This document shows positions 7,737 through 16,256 of a stretch of 64,000 bases of DNA, one piece after another. A model generated the notes under the pieces. That model was not told where the DNA came from. It worked only from the letters and a program-made list of their open reading frames with translations, and made no database searches. Both the position numbers and the translations under genes were made by a program. The DNA comes from JAOPZW01 sp963806015 (GTDB taxonomy: Bacteria; Actinomycetota; Thermoleophilia; Solirubrobacterales; Solirubrobacteraceae). How positions within the stretch are numbered: position 1 is the stretch's first letter; the number at the start of each line of letters is the position of its first letter. The DNA lies in NCBI GenBank assembly GCA_963806015.1, contig CAWDWM010000001.1, forward strand, positions 248,001 through 312,000. The letters run 5' to 3'.

Positions 7737-9314
7737 ATGGCCCTGACCTATGAAGACGCGACTGAAGAGCAGACCGTCGAGACCTGTCACCTGCGCGTCT
7801 CCCGCGGCGGCGGTGAGGGCGACGATGGGCACTTCGACGAGTTCGACGTCCCGGTCGAAGGCTGCACGACGGTGCTCGACGCGCTGCGCTGGATCCAGCT
7901 GAACCGCGATCCCTCCCTCTCGCTGCGACATTCATGCCTGCATGCCTCGTGCGGCACCTGTGGTGTGCGCGTCAATGGGCGCGAGGAGCTTGCGTGCGTC
8001 AGCAGCCTCGCCGAGCACGGCGATGACATCCGCGTCGAGCCGCTGGCCAACCTCCCGACGCTGACGGATGTCGTCGTCGACATGCGCCCGTTCTATGACC
8101 GCTTCCCCGACGAGCACCCGCTCATCCGAGTGAGCGAGGTCCCGGCCGCCGCGCGGCCCGACGACGGCCAGCCGTTCGTACGCCTCGAGGACTGCATCGA
8201 ATGCGCGCTCTGCGTGTCGGCCTGCCCGGTGGCCGAGACCGGCTTCGTCGGGCCGGCCGCGCTGGTCGCCGCGGCGCGCTCGCTCGAGGAGCCGCGCTCG
8301 AGCCGGCCCGAGGACGTCCTCTCGTGGATCAACGGTCCGGACGGCGTCTGGCAGTGCACGACATGCATGGCGTGCGTCGAGCGCTGCCCCGCGGGGCTCG
8401 AGCCGATGCGGGCGATCGTCGACATGCGCCGCGCGCTCGTCGAGCGCGGCGACGTGGATCCGCCGTTGCAGCAGGCACTCCAGAACTTCGCCACGCAGGG
8501 CAACTCCTATGGGACGTCCGCGCGACGACGCGCTCGCTGGACCAGGGACCTCGAGTTCGCGATCCCCGACGCCCGCAAGGAGCCGGTGGAGTACGTCTGG
8601 TTCGTCGGAGACTACGCCTCGTTCGACCCGCGAGTACAGCGCGAGTCCCAACGGCTCGCCAGGATCCTGCACGCCGCGGGCGTGTCATTCGGGTTGCTGT
8701 TCGACGGTGAGCGCAACGCGGGCAACGACGTCCGCCAGGTCGGCGAGCAGGGTCTGTTCGAGATGCTCGTCGAGCACAACATGAACGCCTTCGCCTCCGC
8801 TCAGTTCGAGGCGATCTTCACCACCGATCCCCATTCGCTCAACACCCTGCGCAACGACTATCCGCAGTACGGGCTCGACAAGCCCGTCTACCACTACACC
8901 GAACTGCTCGCCGACCTCGCGGCACAGGGCAGACTCGCCCTGGGTCCCTCGCTCGCAGGCACACGAGTCACGTATCACGACCCGTGCTACCTGGCGCGGT
9001 ACAACGGGATCACCGACGCGCCGCGCGCGCTGATCGCCGCGACCGGCGCGGAGCTGGTCGAGATGCCGCGCCACGGCACCGACACGTTCTGCTGCGGCGC
9101 CGGCGGCGGTCGGATCTGGGGCGCCGAGTCGGACGGCGGCGAACGCCCGAGCGAGCAGCGGATCCGCGAGGCTCAGGCCCTCGGTGACATCGACTACTTC
9201 GTGGTCAGCTGTCCGAAGGACCTGACCATGTACACCGCGGCCGCAGAGACGGTCGGCGGAGTCGGTTTCGAAGTCGTCGAGATGTCGGCGCTGCTCGAAC
9301 GCGCCCTGGCCTGA
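7737..9314 (+). CDS. iron-sulfur electron-transfer protein: 2Fe-2S + two 4Fe-4S + CCG domains (SdhB/GlpC-like fusion)
   Basis: The 525-aa protein has modules in order. An N-terminal ferredoxin domain holds Cys67, Cys72, Cys75 and Cys87 for a 2Fe-2S cluster. A dicluster segment has C153-x2-C-x2-C-x3-C and C207-x2-C-x2-C-x3-C. A C-terminal CCG domain shows YHDPCYLARYNG (Cys417) and FCCGAGGG (Cys452-Cys453). SdhB/FrdB normally lacks the CCG part and GlpC lacks the 2Fe-2S part, so this is a composite. It follows the GlpA-like gene with a 12-base gap and most likely carries its electrons to menaquinone. A terminator follows 23 bases after the stop. Confidence 0.85.
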   Translation: MALTYEDATEEQTVETCHLRVSRGGGEGDDGHFDEFDVPVEGCTTVLDALRWIQLNRDPSLSLRHSCLHASCGTCGVRVNGREELACVSSLAEHGDDIRVEPLANLPTLTDVVVDMRPFYDRFPDEHPLIRVSEVPAAARPDDGQPFVRLEDCIECALCVSACPVAETGFVGPAALVAAARSLEEPRSSRPEDVLSWINGPDGVWQCTTCMACVERCPAGLEPMRAIVDMRRALVERGDVDPPLQQALQNFATQGNSYGTSARRRARWTRDLEFAIPDARKEPVEYVWFVGDYASFDPRVQRESQRLARILHAAGVSFGLLFDGERNAGNDVRQVGEQGLFEMLVEHNMNAFASAQFEAIFTTDPHSLNTLRNDYPQYGLDKPVYHYTELLADLAAQGRLALGPSLAGTRVTYHDPCYLARYNGITDAPRALIAATGAELVEMPRHGTDTFCCGAGGGRIWGAESDGGERPSEQRIREAQALGDIDYFVVSCPKDLTMYTAAAETVGGVGFEVVEMSALLERALA

Positions 9315-9337
9315 CCTCCCAGCTGATGGCGGCCATA

Positions 9338-9365
9338 GAAAAGCCCCGCGTGAGCGGGGCTTTTC
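9338..9365. terminator. bidirectional rho-independent terminator
   Basis: A perfect stem AAAAGCCCCGC / GCGGGGCTTTT with a GTGA loop has an A-run on one side and a T-run on the other. It can therefore end both the plus-strand glp-like operon and the minus-strand RNase P RNA that converge here. Confidence 0.85.
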
Positions 9366-9369
9366 CGTA

Positions 9370-9698
9370 GCAGGCCGGTAAGCCGGATTCTGTCATTGGA
9401 CAGCCATCCATCTTTGCGGCCGACCTGGACCTCGGCGGGCAGCCTGCAAACGGTCCTGCTTGGCCTTGCACCGGGTGGGGTTTGCCCAGCCGTCACGTCG
9501 CCGTGACGCTGGTGCGCTCTTACCGCACCATTTCAACCTTGCCTGTGCGGGGCTCTGCAGGGGCCCCGCCATCGGCGGTGTGTTTCTGTGGCACTTTCCC
9601 GCGGGTTTCCCCGGGTCGGTCTCCCGACCACCTCGCCCTGTGGTGTCCGGACTTTCCTCGACGGGATTTCTCTCCCGCCGCGGCTGCCTGGCCTGCGC
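9370..9698 (-). ncRNA. rnpB: RNase P RNA, bacterial class A
   Basis: Read on the minus strand, the sequence contains the invariant GAGGAAAGTCCGGAC near its 5' end and the matching 3' element ending in GAATCCGGCTTACC. GCAGGCC at the 5' end (9696-9690) pairs with GGCCTGC at the 3' end (9376-9370) as helix P1. The length of about 330 bases is normal. It is the catalytic RNA that trims the 5' leader of tRNAs. Ends are placed from P1 and are uncertain by a few bases. Confidence 0.93.
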
Positions 9699-9717
9699 GA
9701 TCGAGGGTAGCGGGCGC

Positions 9718-10617
9718 TCAGTGCCCGCGCGAGCCCTGCGACGCGTCCTCCAGTCCGAGGCGCAGCAGCACGCCGACCCACGACCGGTACGGGCGCCACG
9801 CCTCGGCGCGGCGGGCCAGCTCGTCGGCCGTGAGCGGGGCGTCGAGGCGGTAGGCCAGCGCCGCGGCGCGGGCCATGCGCGGCTCGGCGGTCGCCAGGTA
9901 GTCGGGCTCGCCGGCGCCGCGCACGACGATCCCCTGCGCCGTGAAGGGCCCGACGCCGGGCAGGCGCTGCAGCTCCTCGACCGCCGCGTCGCCGCCCAGC
10001 GCGCGCAGGTGTTCGCCATGCAGCGTGCCCTGCGCGGCGGCCTGCGCGAGCGCGCGCAGGGTGGCGAGCTTGCGCTCGGGCAGGCCGGCGAGGCCCTCGA
10101 GCTCCGCCACCACGCCGGGCGCCGGGAAGGCGACGCGCTCGTCGCCGCAGATGGCGACGCGCTCACCCAGCTCCGCGCTGATGCGCGCCTTGAGCGCCAC
10201 CCCCTGCGCGGATCGGATGCGCTGGCTGATGACGAACCAGGCGCCGGCCTCGAAGGGCGACGGGAAGCTCACCGGCCGCAGCCCCGGATGGCGCGACTGC
10301 AGGCGCCCGATCGCCGGATCGCGCTCGCCCACGTCCGGAAAGGCCGAGCCGTCGACGTCGAGCGAGAGGATCCGCTCCACCTGGCGCGCTGCGGCGCCGG
10401 GCTCCGCGGCACCGGAGACCTCGACCGCGAGCTCGCCGTCGCGGCTGCGCACGCAGGCGCCGGCGGCCCGCCGCTCGCCGTCGGGCACGAACGCGAGGTG
10501 CAGGTGGCCCACCTCTCCCCCGCGATCGTGCATCGCCGGCGCGAAGCCCTCGAGGAAGCTGATCGCCGAGTGCAGCGAGAACGGCCCCCGCGGCGCGAGC
10601 ATGTACTGCCGCGTCAT
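9718..10617 (-). CDS. AlkA-like DNA-3-methyladenine glycosylase (HhH-GPD)
   Basis: The 299-aa protein has the AlkA architecture: an N-terminal beta domain, then a helical domain with ISQRI and the hairpin LPGVGPFTAQGIVVRGAG. It excises alkylated bases in base-excision repair. The catalytic Asp that normally follows the hairpin (LP-x-D) is replaced here by a T-A-E-P-R segment, so a Glu may serve, or activity may be altered. The chosen ATG gives MTRQYMLAPRGPFSL; a second ATG five codons later is possible. The gene sits among lexA and ogt, forming a DNA-repair cluster. Confidence 0.8.
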   Translation of the reverse strand: MTRQYMLAPRGPFSLHSAISFLEGFAPAMHDRGGEVGHLHLAFVPDGERRAAGACVRSRDGELAVEVSGAAEPGAAARQVERILSLDVDGSAFPDVGERDPAIGRLQSRHPGLRPVSFPSPFEAGAWFVISQRIRSAQGVALKARISAELGERVAICGDERVAFPAPGVVAELEGLAGLPERKLATLRALAQAAAQGTLHGEHLRALGGDAAVEELQRLPGVGPFTAQGIVVRGAGEPDYLATAEPRMARAAALAYRLDAPLTADELARRAEAWRPYRSWVGVLLRLGLEDASQGSRGH

Positions 10618-10630
10618 CACCGAAGAGGGG

Positions 10631-10915
10631 CTAGCCCAGCGTTGAGCCGCAGCGCTGGCAGCGCCCACCCACCGGCCGCGCGCCGGATCCGTAGCGGGGA
10701 GCCATCTTCCCGCTGCAGACCGGGCACGTGACCGTGTGGTGCGAGGACAGGCCCTCCCATACGCCGACCAAGAGTTGGTCGAGCGTCGGCCTGTGGTCTG
10801 AGGCGTGTGCCGCGCGCGGCGCGTGGCCGTGCGACGAGGAGTCGTCATGGTGCGAGCCGCCGAGGATCGACGGGCGCTCGAAGCCGAGGTCCAGGGCAAG
10901 GGCGGTCGGAGTCAT
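10631..10915 (-). CDS. small zinc-ribbon-like protein
   Basis: The 94-aa protein has two Cys pairs near its C-terminus (C-P-V-C and C-Q-R-C, 22 residues apart), fitting a zinc ribbon. The N-terminal half is rich in His, Ser and Asp and looks disordered. Its ATG abuts the stop of lexA, so it is probably translated from the lexA message and induced with it. No function is recognised. Confidence 0.6.
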   Translation of the reverse strand: MTPTALALDLGFERPSILGGSHHDDSSSHGHAPRAAHASDHRPTLDQLLVGVWEGLSSHHTVTCPVCSGKMAPRYGSGARPVGGRCQRCGSTLG

Positions 10916-11563
10916 CTAGGTCACGCTCCGGAAGACGCCGACCACGCGCCCGAGAATGCGGACCTCCTTGGAGCGGATCGGCTCCATGGCGGCGTTCTCG
11001 GGCTGCAGGCGGACGTGGTCGGACTCGCGGAAGAAGCGCTTGACCGTCGCCTCCTCTCCCACGAGCGCGACGATGATCTCGCCGTCGCTGGCGGTGTCCT
11101 GCGGGCGCACGACGACGAAGTCGCCACCGAGGATGCCGGCGTCCTTCATCGACTCGCCGCGGACGCGGAGGACGTACTCGCCGTCCTCGCCCCCGGCGAT
11201 CGCGGGCACCTGGACATAGTCCTCGATGTTCTCCTCGGCCAGGATCGGCGTGCCCGCCGCCACCTGGCCCACGAGCGGAAGGCCGGGGCGCAGGACGCCG
11301 AGGGCGTTCTCCACCGCATTGCCGACGGCGCTGCCGACGTCCTCGCGGACGCGGTCGAGCAACTCGATGGCTCGTGGCTTGGACGGGTCGCGCCGCAGCA
11401 GCCCGAGCTTCTCGAGGTTGGCCAGGTGGGCATGCACCGTCGAGGACGACGCAAGGCCCACGGCCTTGCCGATGTCGCGCACCGTCGGCGGGTAGCCGTA
11501 CTTGGCCGAATACTTCTTGATGAAGTCGAAGATCTCCTGTTGGCGCTTGGTCAGGTCGACCAT
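10916..11563 (-). CDS. lexA: LexA repressor, SOS regulon
   Basis: The 215-aa protein has full LexA architecture. An N-terminal winged helix starts LTKRQQEIFDFIKKY and has TVRDIGKAVGLASSSTVHAH as recognition region. The self-cleavage site is Ala103-Gly104 (VAAGTPI). The Ser138 nucleophile lies in GESMKDAGI, and the Lys175 base in EEATVKRF. It represses DNA-damage genes and cleaves itself when RecA is active. An SOS palindrome lies 41 bases upstream, so the gene should be autoregulated. A small zinc-ribbon gene follows directly. Confidence 0.97.
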   Translation of the reverse strand: MVDLTKRQQEIFDFIKKYSAKYGYPPTVRDIGKAVGLASSSTVHAHLANLEKLGLLRRDPSKPRAIELLDRVREDVGSAVGNAVENALGVLRPGLPLVGQVAAGTPILAEENIEDYVQVPAIAGGEDGEYVLRVRGESMKDAGILGGDFVVVRPQDTASDGEIIVALVGEEATVKRFFRESDHVRLQPENAAMEPIRSKEVRILGRVVGVFRSVT

Positions 11564-11603
11564 GGTGAGAAGGCTCCTCGGCGGTTCGTTGTGAACGATG
11601 AAG

Positions 11604-11617
11604 CGAACACGTGTTCG
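11604..11617. promoter_or_regulatory. SOS box (LexA operator)
   Basis: CGAACACGTGTTCG is a perfect 14-bp palindrome matching the Gram-positive/actinobacterial SOS consensus. It lies in the divergent gap between lexA (start 11563) and ogt (start 11682), so LexA bound here could control both. Confidence 0.85.
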
Positions 11618-11681
11618 ACAAGGTAGCGTGCCTCGTGGACGGAACGCAACCCGATCTCACGACCCCGAGGCCTCGAGCGTC

Positions 11682-12161
11682 ATGAACGACATGCAGACCA
11701 CCATTCCCTCCCCCGTCGGACCGCTGGCCGTGACCGTCGCCGACGACGGCGCCGTGACGCGAATCGGCTTCGGGGCCGGCGACGTCTCCGACGACCCGCG
11801 CTTCCAGACCGTCGTCGCCCAGCTGCGCGAGTACTTCGCCGGTGAGCGCACCGACTTCGACCTGCCCCTGCGTCCCGCCGGCGGCAGCCCCTTCGAGCAG
11901 CGCGTCTGGCAGGCGCTGCTGGAGATCCCGTACGGCGAGACCGCCAGCTACGGCGAGATCGCCACGCGCATCGGCCACCCCGGCAAGGCCCGCGCCGTCG
12001 GCCGCGCCAACGGCCGCAACCCGATCGCCATCGTCTGCCCGTGCCATCGCGTCATCGGCAGCGACGGCTCGCTGACCGGCTACGGCGGCGGCCTCGAGAA
12101 CAAGCGCACGCTGCTCGACCTCGAGGCAGGCGCGCTGAGCCTGGCGATGGATACGGCCTGA
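11682..12161 (+). CDS. ogt: methylated-DNA--protein-cysteine methyltransferase (O6-alkylguanine repair)
   Basis: The 159-aa protein has the acceptor motif PCHRV with Cys121. Upstream of it are the DNA-binding segment FEQRVWQALLEIPYGETASY and the Asn-Arg hinge GRANGRNPI. It removes alkyl groups from O6-alkylguanine by transferring them irreversibly to its own cysteine. The start chosen is the first of two close ATGs (11682 and 11691). It is divergent from lexA across a shared SOS palindrome, so damage induction is plausible. An AlkA-like gene is nearby. Confidence 0.93.
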   Translation: MNDMQTTIPSPVGPLAVTVADDGAVTRIGFGAGDVSDDPRFQTVVAQLREYFAGERTDFDLPLRPAGGSPFEQRVWQALLEIPYGETASYGEIATRIGHPGKARAVGRANGRNPIAIVCPCHRVIGSDGSLTGYGGGLENKRTLLDLEAGALSLAMDTA

Positions 12162-12207
12162 GCCGAATCGTTTCGCACGCCCGCCGGCGATTGGCACGCT
12201 GGCGGGC

Positions 12208-13395
12208 ATGCGCGACGTCCTGCGTGCCCCCGGCGCCCTCAGCCTCTTCATCGCCTCCTGCGTGGCGCGCCTGCCCATGGGCGCGCTCGGGCTGCTGCTC
12301 GTGCTGCACACCCAGCAGCTCACCGGCTCCTACGCGAAGGGCGGCCTCGCCTCGGGCGCCTACGCCATCGCCCTCGCGCTGTCGAACCCCGCGCTCGCGA
12401 GGATCGTCGACCGCCACGGCCAGACGCTCGTCCTGCGCACCGGGGCGCCGCTGGCGGCCGCCGCGATCCTCGTGCTCGCGACGCTCCCGGACGGCGCACC
12501 GCTCGGGGCGATCCTCGCCGCCGCGGCCGTCGCGGGCGCGTGCCAGCCGCCCGTCGGCGCGTGCATGCGCGCGCTGTGGCCCGTGCTGCTCGACAGCGAC
12601 GACGGCCGCCACGCCGCCTACTCGATGGAGGGCGCGCTGCTGGAGATCGTCTACATCTGCGGCCCCGTCCTGATCGTCGCGGGCATCGGCTCGTGGTCGA
12701 CGTCGGCCGCCATGGCAGCGTGCGCGGCCTTCCTGCTCGCGGGCGACCTCGCGTTCTCCGCGCACCCGGTCTCGCGCGCGTGGCGCCCGCACGCGGAGCG
12801 CCCGCGCGATCTGACGGGCGCGCTGCGCGGCCCCGGGGTACGCGTGCTCGTCGCCGTGTTCCTGCTGTGCGGGCTGTCGATCGGCGCCGTCGAGGTCGTC
12901 GTGCCCGCCGCCCTCGATGCGACCGGCCACCGCGAGCTGACCGGCCTCCTGCTCGGCTTGTGGGGCGCCGGCTCGATGTTCGCCGGCCTGGCCATCGGGC
13001 GGGCGGGGGCAGCCGCCGATCCGCCCCGGCGCCTGGCCCTCGCGCTCGGTGCCTGGGGCATCGCGCACGCCGCGCTCGGCGTGTCGGGCGAGCCGGCCAT
13101 GCTCGGCCTGCTGCTGTTCGTCGCCGGCGCGACGATCGCGCCGACCCTGGTCTCGGCCAACGGGATGCTCGACCACCTGGCGCCCGTCGGCACGATCACC
13201 GAGGCCTTCACGTGGACGTCCACCGGGATCGCCGTCGGCATCGCGGCCGGCAGCTCCGTCGCGGGCGCGCTGGTCGAAACCGCGTCGCCGGCCGTGGCCA
13301 TGGCGGCGCTCGGCGCCGGCGGCGTGCTCGCGGCCCTCGTCGTGCGGGCCGCCGCCACCGGGCCGCTGCGCGCCGCGGTGCCCGCGCCGGCGTGA
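12208..13395 (+). CDS. MFS transporter
   Basis: The 395-aa protein has about twelve hydrophobic segments in two six-helix halves. The loop-2 region carries ARIVDRHGQTLVLR, in the position of the MFS motif-A loop. It resembles the single-gene drug/sugar efflux MFS proteins of actinobacteria. The substrate cannot be told. It starts 47 bases after ogt and ends 82 bases before tRNA-Leu, on the same strand. Confidence 0.8.
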   Translation: MRDVLRAPGALSLFIASCVARLPMGALGLLLVLHTQQLTGSYAKGGLASGAYAIALALSNPALARIVDRHGQTLVLRTGAPLAAAAILVLATLPDGAPLGAILAAAAVAGACQPPVGACMRALWPVLLDSDDGRHAAYSMEGALLEIVYICGPVLIVAGIGSWSTSAAMAACAAFLLAGDLAFSAHPVSRAWRPHAERPRDLTGALRGPGVRVLVAVFLLCGLSIGAVEVVVPAALDATGHRELTGLLLGLWGAGSMFAGLAIGRAGAAADPPRRLALALGAWGIAHAALGVSGEPAMLGLLLFVAGATIAPTLVSANGMLDHLAPVGTITEAFTWTSTGIAVGIAAGSSVAGALVETASPAVAMAALGAGGVLAALVVRAAATGPLRAAVPAPA

Positions 13396-13476
13396 CCCGG
13401 GGCGGGCCGGGCGAGGCCCGTCGCAGAGTTATACTCGGCCACCGCCAGCGGCCCTCGCGCCCTGGCCATCCCACCT

Positions 13477-13597
<121 letters not shown>

Positions 13598-13742
13598 GAC
13601 AGGGCTCGCCAGGGCACAATTGGTAACACCGCGCGTGAGAAGCTCTGTGAGAACCAACCGACCTCCGGCGGCGGCGAGATCCTCCCCGGTCTCACCGGTG
13701 CTGACCGGGGTCACCGCAGAGCGGGAGCCGGCATTCCCAGGT

Positions 13743-15083
13743 TCAAGCGGGCGCTTCGTGGCCACTGCGCCGAGGCAGCCACAAGGCATCGTCGTGGCGG
13801 TCGACGCGATCGGTCAGGTAGCTGGCGGCCGTGTGCTCGTAGCGCTCGGTGGTCTTTGAGTCGCGGTGCCCAAGTTGCTTCTGGACGAAGTACAGCGGCT
13901 CGCCTTGGATGAGCCAGTAGGTCGTGGCGGTGTGGCGCAGGTCGTGCAGGCGCACTGAGTTCCGCAGCCCCGCGTCCTCGAGCGTCTCCTTGTGCCACTC
14001 CTTGCTGATCACGTGACGCGTCAGTGGCTCGGGGCGCTCGGCGGCCAGCGCGCGGGCGACGAGGGACACCAGCTGCTGGCTGACGCCGTGACGCTCGGCG
14101 ACCTGGCGCTGGGACAGCCCGCCGGCGATCAGGTCGGCGGCGATCGCCTCGCGGCGCGCGCGCGCCGCCGGGGTCATCGCGACCGCCTGCTGCGGGGCGG
14201 GGTGGTGGCGTACGAACACGCGCGAGTCGCCTTGCATCGGGAACTGCTCTGTAAGCCGAGCGATGTGGTCGAGCAGCACGCTGATGACACGACAGCTGAC
14301 GGCGACCTAGCGGTAGTTCTTGCCCTTGGTGCGCGCGATGTCGCCGCGCTGCCGACCGCCACGCTTGGCCTTCGCGCCGCGGCGAGTCTGGCGGCGTACG
14401 TAGATGAGCTGGCGGTCCTGGTCGATGTCATCGATCTCGACGGCAAGCGCCTCGCTGATGCGAAGCCCGCCGCCGATCAGAAGCTCGGCCAGAGGCCGGT
14501 ACTCGATCGTGCAGGCCTCCAGGTACACCGGGATCTCGGGCGGACGCAGCCAGTCGGCCTCGAACAGGTCCTCGGGCAGCGGATCGACCTTGCGCGCAGG
14601 GCTTCGCAGCAGCAGCTCGCGATCGTCGACGAGCCAGGTGAAGAACGACTGCAGCACGCGCAGCGCGTTATTGATCGTCTTCGGTGCGAACTCGTCCGGC
14701 TCGTCGAGCTCGGTCAGCCAGTCCTGCACGTCGGACTTGGCGATGGCGGTGACCTTCTCATCGCCGAAGTACGGGACCAACCGCAGCCTCCCGTGGCGCT
14801 CGTAGTCCTCGTAGGTGCCCGGGACGAGGTAGGGCCGCCGCGCGCGCAGGTACTCGGGCCACAGCGCCTTGAGTGTGCGGCGCGTCTGCGTGGGCGTGCT
14901 AGGCGCGGAGTCGTTGGCCTTCTTGTAGCGCGATGCCGCGCGCGCGGTGGTGAAGCCGCGCTTGGTGGCGCCGTTGGCGAGCTTCGCGTAGTAGCGCTTC
15001 TTCTGCTTGTCGTCGCCCGGGCCGATCGCGTAGGGGTAGACACCATCAGGCAGCGTGTGGTCGGTGACTGTCCGTCTTGCCAT
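13743..15083 (-). pseudogene. tyrosine recombinase/integrase interrupted by one in-frame TAG, with an inserted HTH
   Basis: A tyrosine integrase of about 446 codons is read in one frame except for a TAG at 14309-14307. The first part (258 aa) has the SAM-like core-binding domain and catalytic Arg208 in GGGLRISEALAVE. The second part has LHDLRHTATTYW (His-x-x-Arg), QLGHRDSKTTERY (His and the nucleophile Tyr) and a short tail. Between the catalytic strands lies an extra helix-turn-helix of about 40 aa (LSQRQVAERHGVSQQLVSLV), not part of the usual fold. The stop falls after KGKNYR, where the chain is otherwise continuous. It is either a nonsense mutation or a split/readthrough gene. It lies next to attL, as expected for the element's own integrase. 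Confidence 0.85.
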
Positions 15084-15125
15084 CCGCCCTCCTCCTAGGC
15101 TTGATGAGCCGAGCTGAAGGCGACG

Positions 15126-15344
15126 TTACTCCCGGTTGTGGTCGCCCAGTCTGGAGTCGCGGATGAGCGCCTCGATGACCGCCCGCTCAAATCGCAGCGG
15201 TCCATCCGGGCCGCCCAGCCGCACGCACGCGATGCGGCCGTCCTTGGCCGCGTCGTATAGCCAGGTCTTCGACACTTTCAGGATGCGAAGCACCTCGGTG
15301 GGGCGCAGCAGCTCGGGCTCGTAGGTCGCGTCGATCACGGCCAT
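15126..15344 (-). CDS. excisionase-like HTH protein
   Basis: The 72-aa protein has a MerR/Xis-type winged helix: LLRPTEVLRILKVSKTWLYD then GRIACVRLGG-PLRF. This is the usual shape of recombination directionality factors beside actinobacterial integrases. The ATG at 15344 is preferred because a GGAGG stands about ten bases upstream; another ATG nine bases earlier overlaps that site. It ends 42 bases before the integrase start on the same strand. Confidence 0.75.
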   Translation of the reverse strand: MAVIDATYEPELLRPTEVLRILKVSKTWLYDAAKDGRIACVRLGGPDGPLRFERAVIEALIRDSRLGDHNRE

Positions 15345-15424
15345 GCGGACCATCCCTCCGATCGTTCGTGGCGAACCACGGAGGATACATACGCATTTCA
15401 ACGGTTGCAAACTACCGCTAGAGC

Positions 15425-15667
15425 CTATCTGGAGATATCTGGATCCCAGAGTCCACCGGTCCGCGCGGGCTCTCCCGTGACGAGTCGCGCTTCCATCGCC
15501 TCGTCGAAGTGGTCGCGGCGGATGCGCCACTCCTTGCCGAGCTTGTAGGCGGGCAGCTCGCCGCGCAGGATCCAATCGCGGATCGTCTTCTCTTTGAGCT
15601 TCAGGCGCGCGGCGACCTCTTCGACCTTGAGGTATTCGGGCTCGTCTTGTGCTGGCGTCGGCGTCAT
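15425..15667 (-). CDS. second excisionase/MerR-type HTH protein
   Basis: The 80-aa protein has YLKVEEVAARLKLKEKTIRD then GELPAYKLGKEWRIRRDHF, the DNA-binding domain of the excisionase/phage AlpA type. With the 72-aa gene downstream it makes a pair of small DNA-binding proteins ahead of the integrase. One may direct excision and the other regulate transcription; sequence alone does not say which. Confidence 0.75.
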   Translation of the reverse strand: MTPTPAQDEPEYLKVEEVAARLKLKEKTIRDWILRGELPAYKLGKEWRIRRDHFDEAMEARLVTGEPARTGGLWDPDISR

Positions 15668-15808
15668 CGGCTCGAGAGCTGACGCTACACCACCTGTCCG
15701 TGTGCGACCGTCTGTGGGTGTTGGCGACCGCGTGGTTTCACTCGCAACAAGCGGCTTGAACGACGAACCGCGTCACGTGACGGTGCTCGGGTGCGATAGG
15801 ACCACTGG

Positions 15809-16256
15809 GTGAGCGAGCTGCCGCACGAGCGAGCCGGGACACCCGCCGACGGCGCCAAAAAACACGCGTGGACGTCGGTCAACGACGCCCGGGCATCCTG
15901 GGCCGGCGCGATGCGCGCCCACGAGCAAGCACCGCCCGACCCCGGCTTCCGCGATCGACTACGAGCACTTGCCGACGCCGCGGCCGCGATGCACGACGCG
16001 CACGCGCGAGCGCTCGAGGCGGGACTGGCATGGCGGCCCGTCGCCGACTCCGAACGGGCACGTCCGCCCCTACGAACTGCGACCCGGAACCGGGCGCCGC
16101 GGCCCCCACGAGCTCTGGACGCGCTTCGACGCGGCGGTACAGCAGCTCAACCACGCCGGCGCCGGCGACAACCTGGCCGAAATCGTCGACGCCTACGCCG
16201 CAGTGGCCCACGCCGCCTCGCAGTTGGCCGACGCGCTACAGACTGCAGGCGAGTAA
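15809..16256 (+). pseudogene. small element-borne protein with a probable frameshift
   Basis: A GTG start gives an Ala-rich helical chain (ASWAGAMRAHEQAPPDPGFR, then LADAAAAMHDAHARALEAGL). Near 16050 the readable protein moves to another frame and continues YELRPGTGRRGPHELWTRF to a stop at 16256. Joined, this would be about 149 aa. I recall similar helical proteins beside relaxase genes in related genomes, function unknown. A single-base indel or a sequencing error would explain the split. Confidence 0.5.
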
